Source of the DNA: an uncultured Bacteroidota bacterium
Lineage (GTDB): Bacteria; Bacteroidota; Bacteroidia; Chitinophagales; Chitinophagaceae
Assembly (NCBI GenBank): GCA_903912435.1
Contig: CAIWHI010000847.1
Location: forward strand, 1 to 5,027
DNA: 5,027 nucleotides
Direction: 5' to 3'
The notes beneath the pieces are model-generated. The model was not told the DNA's origin. It did no database searches and saw only the letters and a list, made by a program, of their open reading frames with translations. Of the stretch, positions 1-5,027 are shown in pieces (the stretch's first letter is position 1; each line of letters starts with the position of its first letter). A program made the position numbers and the translations under genes.

Positions 1-2107
1 GGCTAACAAATAAGGGGTCGGTGGTCCCAAAAAGATTATTGGCGAAGGAATAATAAGGGACGGTTGCAGCGTCGCTGGTGTCATTAGAACCGGTGGTACT
101 GCGATTGTGGAAAAATATATTGTTCACTACAGTGTAAGAACCACCACCACCCTGGAACCGGATAGCCCCACCACGATTGGTAGCAGTATCGGCATAAAAA
201 GTATTATTGGCCACATAATGGGTAGCACCATTCAAGATAATTGCCCCACCGTTTGTATTCGCCAGGCGGGTCTTATTACCATCAAAAACATTGTTTACTA
301 AAGTGTCATAACCACTGCTCACCATAAAGTTGGCAATAGCACCACCACCACTGTCAGCAACATTTTTGTAAAAAGCATTACCTGTAATATTTATCGTTTG
401 CCAATAGCCATCATTGGGTAAATAAATCCCACCGCCATAGCCCGCAGAATCGCCACTAAACAGATTATGCGTCATATCTATGGCATAGCCTTCGTGGAAA
501 ATACCGCCGCCATAATTGGCAAAATTCCTGTAGAATTTACAGCTATCCAGATATGCATACCCATTATTATATAATGCCCCTCCGCAAGACTGGGCATTAC
601 TACCACTAACATAATTACCTGAAAAATTGCAATTGCGCAGATACATCGTGATATTGTAATTATATATCGCACCTCCAAGCCCCTGGTAATTATCGCTCTT
701 TATAGCAGCATTATTAGTAAAATTACAGTTAGTCAGCGATAATGGAGTAGTATTTATTATAGCACCACCAAAGCTACCATTATAAGTAAGGGAATTACTA
801 ACCCCGGCTATGGATCTGTTGCCAGTAAAATTGCAAGATGTAATCCTTACCGCAGAATCATTACCTTCTAATTCCAATGCCCCTGCCTGACCAACACCTG
901 CATATAAACCACGACCTCCAAAACTTGTATCGTTAATGAAATTACATAAATTAATTGCCAATATAGTATTGCTGCTATAAAGGGCACCACCAAACCCACT
1001 ACCTCCATCATATCCATAACCACCAATTGCAGTATTGGCATTAAATACACAGTTATAAATATTTATGCCTGAGTAATTAAGTGAAATTGCCCCACCACTT
1101 CCATCTCCTCCATACGAACCCCAATAACCAATAATATTAGAACCACCCCTAACAAAATTGGATGTAAACGTGCAATTGCTAATCAAACAGTGTGAATAAT
1201 AACTGGCAAATGCCCCACCTCTGGCTAATGCTGCCCCCGTAGCGACAACAGAAATCGTATCAGAAATCGCTGAATTACCGGTGAATTTGCAATTAATAAT
1301 AATTGGTGAGGCATAGTTGCAATACATAGCCCCTCCTCCACCAGCGTCATGGTAACCCCCTGATACCAGGCCTGTTGCACTATTATAGTTGAATGCACAA
1401 TTAGTAATGTATGGGTTCGATGCATTAATATACATACCAGCGCCATAGGCATAATCACCAGAATAGGCAGTAGCATTATTACTAATAATACAATTTCTGA
1501 TACTTAATTTGGCTGAGCTATCATTACTAATGTACAGTCCGGCACCACTTGAACTACTTACGGTTATACCATTATAAACTTTTTCATAACCATTGGCGAT
1601 ACCATTTCTGATGGTAAAACCATCCAATACCACACTATCAGCCCCAGGAACCAAACCAGCTATTACAACCACGTGGAAGCTATTGGCCGACCCTATATTT
1701 CCATCGAGATAGGTATGGTGTGTGGTATCCCTGGCAGCTACACTGGTTTCTGTACCTACAAAACCACCATACATTTTTAATGATTTACCCACACCATCGC
1801 CCCTATAAACAGCAAATGAAGTATCCTGGTGAAGACCGGAGTATATTGTTACCCCATCAGTAGGTCTGTAAGTTCCGGCAGCTACCCAAATCTCGACCTG
1901 TGGTGCAGAACTTGCATTGGCTGCGGCCAATGCCCTTGTTACATTCCTAAAAGCGGCTCCCCAGCTAGTACCGGGATTAACATCTAATCCTGTAGAATAA
2001 TTTACATAATAGATAGTCTGTGCACTAGCATTTAGTGAACAAACAATAGTTAACAGTACCAGACAAATTTTAGTTGCCAGGCTTTTTAAGGTAGAAATAA
2101 ACTTCAT
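1..2107 (-). CDS. Secreted right-handed beta-helix (Pmp-like repeat) protein, C-terminus beyond window
   Basis: One reading frame stays open from the ATG at 2107 to the window edge (702 codons, no stop). An in-frame TAA at 2123-2125, six codons upstream, fixes this as the first possible start; no Shine-Dalgarno sequence is seen. Residues 1-29 are a signal peptide (Lys-containing n-region, core around ICLVLLTIV, cleavage after ASA before Gln30). Residues 31-85 have the IYYV...GTSWGAAF...EIWVAAGTY pattern common at the start of Bacteroidota surface beta-helix proteins, followed by YGGFVGTE and LDGFTIRNG (about 115-170). Residues 185-693 are about 15 repeats pairing a GGA-x-Y/I turn with an N-C/N-x-F-x-x-N strand, as in chlamydial polymorphic outer membrane proteins. 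The visible end, NNLFGTTDPLFV, is typical of the end of such a helix (choice-of-anchor type). Its role is probably cell-surface or extracellular, as an adhesin or polysaccharide-associated protein; no catalytic residues can be assigned. A T9SS sorting domain past the left edge is likely but unseen. Confidence 0.9.
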   Translation of the reverse strand, partial: MKFISTLKSLATKICLVLLTIVCSLNASAQTIYYVNYSTGLDVNPGTSWGAAFRNVTRALAAANASSAPQVEIWVAAGTYRPTDGVTIYSGLHQDTSFAVYRGDGVGKSLKMYGGFVGTETSVAARDTTHHTYLDGNIGSANSFHVVVIAGLVPGADSVVLDGFTIRNGIANGYEKVYNGITVSSSSGAGLYISNDSSAKLSIRNCIISNNATAYSGDYAYGAGMYINASNPYITNCAFNYNSATGLVSGGYHDAGGGGAMYCNYASPIIINCKFTGNSAISDTISVVATGAALARGGAFASYYSHCLISNCTFTSNFVRGGSNIIGYWGSYGGDGSGGAISLNYSGINIYNCVFNANTAIGGYGYDGGSGFGGALYSSNTILAINLCNFINDTSFGGRGLYAGVGQAGALELEGNDSAVRITSCNFTGNRSIAGVSNSLTYNGSFGGAIINTTPLSLTNCNFTNNAAIKSDNYQGLGGAIYNYNITMYLRNCNFSGNYVSGSNAQSCGGALYNNGYAYLDSCKFYRNFANYGGGIFHEGYAIDMTHNLFSGDSAGYGGGIYLPNDGYWQTINITGNAFYKNVADSGGGAIANFMVSSGYDTLVNNVFDGNKTRLANTNGGAIILNGATHYVANNTFYADTATNRGGAIRFQGGGGSYTVVNNIFFHNRSTTGSNDTSDAATVPYYSFANNLFGTTDPLFVS
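29..1555 (-). repeat. Tandem beta-helix repeat coding region (about 15 degenerate units)
   Basis: This part of the surface-protein gene encodes degenerate units of roughly 24-41 residues. Each has a Gly-rich turn (GAGLY, GAGMY, GGAMY, GGAFA, GGAIS, GGALY, AGALE, GGAII, GGAIY, GGALY, GGGIF, GGGIY, GGAIA, GGAII, GGAIR, at about residues 188 to 646) and a following strand with F-x-x-N or F-x-x-D (FNYN, FTGN, FTSN, FNAN, FIND, FTGN, FTNN, FSGN, FYRN, FSGD, FYKN, FDGN, FYAD, FFHN). The units are conserved as protein, not as DNA, so this is an old protein repeat and not a recent tandem DNA duplication. Earlier units (residues 243-380) are longer and carry Gly/Tyr/Ser-rich loops. Confidence 0.8.
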
Positions 2108-2168
2108 ATACAGGTATTTTTTTTAGAATAAATAGGAGGATGCAAGATATGAATAATATTCAATTTTG

Positions 2169-2200
2169 TTGTGAAGTTCTTGTTAAGTTGGCTAAGTTTG
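2169..2200 (+). promoter_or_regulatory. Candidate Bacteroidota-type promoter for the YdcF-like gene
   Basis: TAAGTTTG at 2193-2200 matches the Bacteroidota -7 consensus TAnnTTTG. A TTG at 2169-2171, separated by 21 bases, could be the -33 element (consensus about TTTG, spacing 19-21). The transcript would start near 2205-2208 and have a leader of about 120 bases. No equally good match was found on the opposite strand for the divergent beta-helix gene. The consensus is short, so chance occurrence in AT-rich DNA is possible. Confidence 0.4.
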
Positions 2201-2207
2201 TCGGAAT

Positions 2208-2292
2208 TAGGATTGGTAGGATTTTAAGATTATAGGATTCATTTTTATAGTTTAAAGGTGATTGGCAAAGCAAAAACCATTACTTAATCCTA
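2208..2292. promoter_or_regulatory. Cluster of four TAGGATT heptamers, possible operator
   Basis: The heptamer TAGGATT occurs three times in direct orientation (2208-2214, 2217-2223, 2233-2239) and once inverted (AATCCTA, 2286-2292). The cluster begins at or just after the predicted transcription start and lies between two divergent genes. The only other direct copy I noticed is near 4747, inside the low-complexity tail gene. Clustering in a regulatory gap suggests a protein-binding site; this is inference only. Confidence 0.3.
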
Positions 2293-2325
2293 CTAAATTC
2301 TTAATTTCAAACCCCAATTGGCTTT

Positions 2326-3585
2326 ATGGGTAGGTATTTGTTGTTATTGTTTTTGTTTTGCACTACTGGTGCCTTTGGCCAGAAAGGCTGGAGTGGGGAT
2401 GGCAAATACAAATTGCTTAGCTGCGGCAACCTTGTGGCCGATAAGAACTTTTATTTGCTCACCGTTATTGGCCATTCAAATGAGGTAAAGCATATTTTGG
2501 GTTCGGACAGCACATTGAATAAAATCTATGTTGATAGGGCGGCATTAATGGCCAGCCATATTAGTGATACCTGTAACGGGCCTAATAGCCTGTTGGATGC
2601 GTTTAGGTATAGTTGCAGCGACTCTCTATTGGTTGATGGTGCTTTAACCCGTCTTTATATCCAAAACCAACGCTTTTTCAATTATATCATTACTCAGGAA
2701 TTAAGGCCATCTGGGTATTTTCAACTTTTTGCCAATGACGATAACCTCACCCTCTTGCTTAAAGCCTGGGGGCAGGTGGTGAAGGGGAATAATTATGTCA
2801 TTGACCAGTTTGGGCTGGGTAAGAAACTGCGCTATCCTAATATTGATTCGGCTACCTACTATGTTAATAGCCCTCAATTTAGAAACAATCTAAAAGAAAT
2901 GTTTGCCTGGGCAGCGGAACAAAGGATGGATTCTATTTTCTATTCACCATCGTTATTGATAGCGATGCAATTGATGGAACTAAATGGCCGTGATGAACCG
3001 GCAAGGCATGAGCCACTGGTAAAAGGGGTAAATAAGGCGGCTTATGACAGGATTGGCAAAACCGACTTTGAAAAATATCTACACACATGCATACTTGTAT
3101 TAGGTTCGGGGCCGGAGATAGCGAGCGTGGCCATAAGCCCAATGAGCAAGATGCGCTGTGATATTGCAGCGAAAAAATACAAGGATGGATTGGCGCCATT
3201 TATCATTACCTCTGGCGGGTATGTCACACCTTTTAGAGGGTCCTATTGTGAGGCTTTGGAAATGAAAAAATACCTGATGGAAAAACATGGGATACCCGAG
3301 AATGCCATTATTGCTGATCCTTTTGCCCGGCATACCACCACCAATATCAGGAATGCTAACCGCCTTATTTTCAGATATGGTATCCCAACGAATAAACCTG
3401 TTCTGGTGGTTTCAGCGAAATCGCATATTGAGACTATTACCTCATCCTATTTTGATGCACGCAATATGCACGAATTGGGCTATCTGCCCTATTTGAATAT
3501 GCACAAAAAAGGGCTGCATGAGGCTGAATACACACCTAATATCGTATCCCTTCATATGGATCCCGGGGATCCGTTGGACCCATGA
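2326..3585 (+). CDS. Exported YdcF/ElyC/SanA-family (DUF218 domain) protein
   Basis: A complete 419-residue protein; an in-frame TAA at 2302-2304 makes the ATG at 2326 the first possible ATG. Residues 1-18 form a signal peptide (core YLLLLFLF, cleavage after AFG before Gln19). Cys12 does not sit in a lipobox, so this is probably a soluble periplasmic protein. Residues 25-235 are a mostly helical N-terminal domain of unknown role, joined by the linker EPLVKGVNKAAYDRI. Residues 255-395 are the DUF218 domain: ILVLGSGPE (256-264), an Arg in the SKMRCDIAAKKY helix (Arg277), ITSGGYV (294-300), YCEALEMKKYL with Glu309, GIPENAI (322-328), ARHTTTNIRNA (334-344) and VLVVSAKSH (359-367). All motifs expected of an intact domain are present. 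E. coli relatives (ElyC, SanA) affect envelope integrity and peptidoglycan or lipid-carrier homeostasis, and YdcF binds S-adenosylmethionine; which role applies here is not known. It is divergent from the beta-helix gene and convergent with the Pro/Gln-rich gene, so it is probably transcribed alone. Confidence 0.88.
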   Translation: MGRYLLLLFLFCTTGAFGQKGWSGDGKYKLLSCGNLVADKNFYLLTVIGHSNEVKHILGSDSTLNKIYVDRAALMASHISDTCNGPNSLLDAFRYSCSDSLLVDGALTRLYIQNQRFFNYIITQELRPSGYFQLFANDDNLTLLLKAWGQVVKGNNYVIDQFGLGKKLRYPNIDSATYYVNSPQFRNNLKEMFAWAAEQRMDSIFYSPSLLIAMQLMELNGRDEPARHEPLVKGVNKAAYDRIGKTDFEKYLHTCILVLGSGPEIASVAISPMSKMRCDIAAKKYKDGLAPFIITSGGYVTPFRGSYCEALEMKKYLMEKHGIPENAIIADPFARHTTTNIRNANRLIFRYGIPTNKPVLVVSAKSHIETITSSYFDARNMHELGYLPYLNMHKKGLHEAEYTPNIVSLHMDPGDPLDP

Positions 3586-3600
3586 TGGGCAATGTTTTTT
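3574..3600 (+). terminator. Possible terminator overlapping the YdcF-like stop codon
   Basis: CCCA (3579-3582) and TGGG (3586-3589) can pair with the stop codon TGA (3583-3585) as the loop. Outer TTG (3574-3576) and CAA (3590-3592) can extend the stem across a bulge, and a run of six T follows at 3595-3600. The stem is short and the T-run begins several bases after it, so this is a weak intrinsic terminator at best. The hairpin at 3643-3663 is an alternative. Confidence 0.3.
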
Positions 3601-3642
3601 AGTTAAGTATTCCCAAGGGATATATTCGTTTTTGTTTCACAT

Positions 3643-3730
3643 TGAACCCCTCTTCAGGGTTCATTAAATTTTTTCGCAATTTCCCCCGGTTTACACCGGG
3701 GGCTATTCATATTTAAGCCCTCCGGGCTAT
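3643..3730. repeat. REP-like palindromic cluster 1 (three hairpins)
   Basis: Three hairpins follow one another: TGAACCC/GGGTTCA (3643-3649 with 3657-3663, 7-base loop); CCCCCGGT/ACCGGGGG (3683-3690 with 3695-3702, 8-bp perfect stem, loop TTAC); AGCCC/GGGCT (3716-3720 with 3724-3728, loop TCC). The second and third are separated by CTATTCATATTTA, and both continue on the right as GGGCTAT, that is ATAG before the stem on the minus strand. The first hairpin is followed by a T-rich stretch (TTAAATTTTTT) and could also end transcription from the YdcF-like gene. GC-rich stems in AT-rich DNA between convergent genes are typical of REP elements. Confidence 0.6.
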
Positions 3731-3851
3731 AATTAACTTTATAAAAACATGCATTGAGTACAACCTAAATCCATAAAGCATTGACATAGTAAGTTTATTG
3801 AAGGGGCAATTAATTTTTGTTCCTCATTGTTTTTTGATGGTGTGCAAGGAT

Positions 3852-3908
3852 TTTGGCTAAAGCCAAATATAAATTATTCATATTCCCCGGCCTGAAGGCC
3901 GGGGCTAC
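3852..3908. repeat. REP-like palindromic cluster 2 (two hairpins, GTAG flank)
   Basis: TTTGGCT/AGCCAAA (3852-3858 with 3861-3867) is followed by an AT spacer containing ATTCATATT (3876-3884). Then comes CCCCGGCC/GGCCGGGG (3885-3892 with 3897-3904), a perfect 8-bp stem with loop TGAA. CTAC at 3905-3908 means that on the minus strand the stem is preceded directly by GTAG, the tetranucleotide that heads REP elements mobilised by REP-associated tyrosine transposases (RAYTs). Cluster 1 has the same order: hairpin, ATTCATATT (3705-3713), hairpin, GGCTA. No RAYT gene is in the window, so any mobilisation would be in trans. Confidence 0.6.
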
Positions 3909-4077
3909 TAAAAAACTACATTAGAAATATTATCGGATTCTCAGTGCAGGATATAATATCGCTTATCATATTTGCATGTTGTTCATGCCCAAATGGCCAC
4001 ATCCACGGCCCATCTACGAAAAATGGAGAGGGGTGACAACGCAGGCAAGAACTGGTTTGGGAAGGCTATCAAACATA

Positions 4078-4110
4078 AAAATGCCCATCTGGAATACAGA
4101 CAGGCATTTT
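4078..4110 (-). terminator. Rho-independent-type terminator of the Pro/Gln-rich protein gene
   Basis: AAAATGCC (4078-4085) pairs with GGCATTTT (4103-4110). TCTG (4088-4091) pairs with CAGA (4097-4100) above a 2x2 internal loop, leaving loop GAATA. Read on the minus strand, the hairpin begins 17 bases past the TAA of the gene ending at 4128, and its 3' arm runs into T-rich sequence (ATTTTTATGTTTG). A-rich and T-rich flanks on both sides would let it work in both directions, so it could also stop rightward read-through from the YdcF-like gene. Confidence 0.7.
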
Positions 4111-4127
4111 ATTATAAATATTATCAA

Positions 4128-5027
4128 TTATTCACTAACTGGTGGGGGCGGGGCTTGGGCCTCTGGAGGTTTTGGGCCTTCGGGTTTGTTGCCGTTTGGC
4201 TGATTTGGCCTTGGGCCTTGATTAGGGTTTCGGTTACCTTGTGGCCTTTGACCTTGTTGCCCTTTATTGCCCTGCTGCTGCTGGTTTCCACCCTGGCCCT
4301 GGGGACGCGGAGGTCTTTGCTGGTTAGGGTTTTGTCCTCCATTTTCACGTGGTGGCCTGTTTCCCTGGGGCTGGTTTGGGGCTGGTTGGGCATCACCTAT
4401 TGGTGGTGCGGCCTGAGGTGTATTTGTTTCCTCTATGGTTGTACCAGGCTGTGGTGTATTTGCACCTTGTTGCTGTGGCCTTGGTCCTCTTTGCTGGTTA
4501 TTACCTCCCTGCTGCTGTGGTGGTCTTGGCCCTTTGGGCTGGTTTCCACCCTGCTGTTGGGGTTTGGGTTGCTGTGGATTATTATTTTGCTGGGGCTTAC
4601 CTTGTTGGGGGTTAGCATTGGGTTGCCTTTGGATCTGTGGTCCATTAGCCTGTGGTTTTGGCCCCTGGGGCTGACCACCCTGCTGAGGTGGTTTGTTGGC
4701 TTGTGGTTGTCCACCACCTTGTTGGGGCCTGTTTGGCCTTTGCTGGTTAGGATTGCCCTGCTGGCCTCCCTTTGGAGCCTGGCCAGGTTCGCCACCTTCC
4801 TTACCCCCACCACCTTTTTTCTTCTTTTTAGGTTTTTCGAGGTTTTTGAGGGTGATTAGCCCAACATCGTTAACATAGCCTGCATCGGGCTTAATACCTG
4901 CCCTGCTTTCTTTGGTTTCGAGTTCTACAGGATGCAATTCATCAGCTTTTTGGCCACTTTTATTGAGTACCTGTATTTCTCTTACCCTAGTTATGGTTAA
5001 TGGGTATTGCTTATTGTTATCAGAATA
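4128..5027 (-). CDS. Unrecognised protein with long Pro/Gln/Gly-rich disordered C-terminal tail, N-terminus beyond window
   Basis: The frame is open from the right edge to a TAA at 4128-4130, giving 299 visible residues. A TTG at 4935-4937 could be mistaken for a start, but coding-like sequence continues 30 codons upstream to the edge, so the true start is outside. Visible residues 1-64 look folded and beta-rich (YPLTITRVREIQVL, DVGLITLKNLEK); I do not recognise the family. Residues 65-71 are KPKKKKK, followed by GGGG. From about 72 to the end (228 residues) the chain is almost only Pro, Gln, Gly, Asn, Lys and Arg, with no Trp, Tyr, Phe or Cys, and ends APPPPVSE. This tail should be disordered, basic and possibly a flexible linker or a binder of nucleic acid or polysaccharide; that is inference. 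The function of the protein and its location in the cell cannot be judged without the N-terminus. Confidence 0.75.
   Translation of the reverse strand, partial: YSDNNKQYPLTITRVREIQVLNKSGQKADELHPVELETKESRAGIKPDAGYVNDVGLITLKNLEKPKKKKKGGGGKEGGEPGQAPKGGQQGNPNQQRPNRPQQGGGQPQANKPPQQGGQPQGPKPQANGPQIQRQPNANPQQGKPQQNNNPQQPKPQQQGGNQPKGPRPPQQQGGNNQQRGPRPQQQGANTPQPGTTIEETNTPQAAPPIGDAQPAPNQPQGNRPPRENGGQNPNQQRPPRPQGQGGNQQQQGNKGQQGQRPQGNRNPNQGPRPNQPNGNKPEGPKPPEAQAPPPPVSE
4131..4814 (-). repeat. Low-complexity Pro/Gln/Gly/Asn coding region
   Basis: This stretch encodes the tail of the partial gene above. It is built from irregular short units of the kind PQQQGG, GPRPPQQQ and PQGPKPQ. A longer pair, NPNQQRPNRPQ near the start and NPNQQRPPRPQ near the end of the tail, points to internal duplication. 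The DNA is correspondingly biased (CCx, CAR, GGx, AAY codons), which is why long spurious frames stay open on both strands here. Such sequence is prone to replication slippage, so its length may differ between strains. Confidence 0.7.

Larger units (their letters stand above)
3586..4127. other. Intergenic region between convergent genes, no gene seen
   Basis: This 542-base gap separates the 3' ends of the YdcF-like gene and the Pro/Gln-rich gene. It holds two hairpin clusters (3643-3730 and 3852-3908) and a terminator (4078-4110), each listed separately. A small palindrome TCCC-AA-GGGA lies at 3611-3620. In 3731-3851 and 3909-4077 I see AT-rich sequence without a convincing reading frame, tRNA-like fold or promoter. 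Open frames crossing from the right are mirrors of the low-complexity tail. Confidence 0.6.

Noticed and set aside
107..301. Plus-strand 64-codon frame and several short minus-strand frames (478-678, 868-1050, 1225-1476)
   Set aside because: All lie in other frames of the uninterrupted 702-codon beta-helix gene, which shows a signal peptide and regular repeats; they are shadows of it.
2144..2158. ATTCATAT on the minus strand upstream of the beta-helix gene, similar to the ATTCATATT of the hairpin clusters
   Set aside because: The sequence is short and AT-rich, no hairpin is beside it and no GGCTA follows, so it is probably coincidence.
2933..3333. Overlapping minus-strand frames of 61-88 codons
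   Set aside because: They are antisense to the best conserved part of the YdcF-like domain and have no promoter or recognisable motif.
3919..4065. Minus-strand open stretch of 49 codons containing CLRCH, resembling a CxxCH haem motif, and FVDGPWMWPFGHEQ
   Set aside because: There is no start codon before the interesting part, it is bounded by stops on both sides, and it has no recognisable relatives. The CxxCH match is most likely chance; a decayed gene remnant cannot be excluded.
4433..4813. Second minus-strand frame open for 126 codons within the low-complexity region
   Set aside because: It is a shifted reading of the same biased codons. The frame ending at 4128 extends to the window edge, has a coherent folded segment upstream and a terminator just after its stop, so it is the real one.
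3972..4859. Long plus-strand open frame (295 codons) that would encode a Leu/Trp/Gly-rich, membrane-like protein
   Set aside because: It lies antisense to the Pro/Gln-rich tail. CAG/CAA and CCx codons read backwards give Leu and Trp/Gly/Arg codons, so an artificial hydrophobic protein and an absence of stops are expected. It would need a TTG start, has no promoter, and would read through the terminator at 4078-4110.
4935..4937. TTG as a possible start of the Pro/Gln-rich protein
   Set aside because: The same frame stays open and protein-like to the window edge, so the start is upstream of the window.

Overview
The window looks like chromosomal DNA of a member of the Bacteroidota, perhaps a Chitinophagaceae-like relative. 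This rests on signal peptides that end just before Gln, the absence of clear Shine-Dalgarno sequences before the visible starts, a TAnnTTTG-type promoter candidate, a glycine/asparagine-rich beta-helix surface protein, and GC-rich hairpin repeats in an otherwise AT-rich intergenic region. The taxonomic call is an inference from style, not from a marker gene.

Layout. (1) Positions 1-2107, minus strand: the first 702 codons of a large secreted right-handed beta-helix protein (Pmp-like repeats) whose C-terminus lies beyond the left edge. (2) 2108-2325: a 218-bp divergent intergenic region with a candidate promoter for the rightward gene and four copies of the heptamer TAGGATT. (3) 2326-3585, plus strand: a complete 419-residue exported protein with a C-terminal YdcF/ElyC/SanA-type (DUF218) domain. 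(4) 3586-4127: a 542-bp gap between convergent genes with two clusters of hairpin repeats resembling REP elements and a rho-independent-type terminator serving the gene on the right. (5) 4128-5027, minus strand: the C-terminal 299 residues of an unrecognised protein, mostly a disordered Pro/Gln/Gly/Asn tail after a short folded segment and a lysine run.

The three genes form no operon: the first two diverge and the last two converge. The first two products carry signal peptides, so they act outside the cytoplasm. Nothing shows that they work together. No phage, CRISPR, tRNA, rRNA or transposase gene is visible. The clearest points for a second look are the switch from a Cys ladder to an Asn ladder in the beta-helix, the TAGGATT cluster, and the REP-like hairpins, one of which is flanked by GTAG. 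I found no convincing new multi-gene system.
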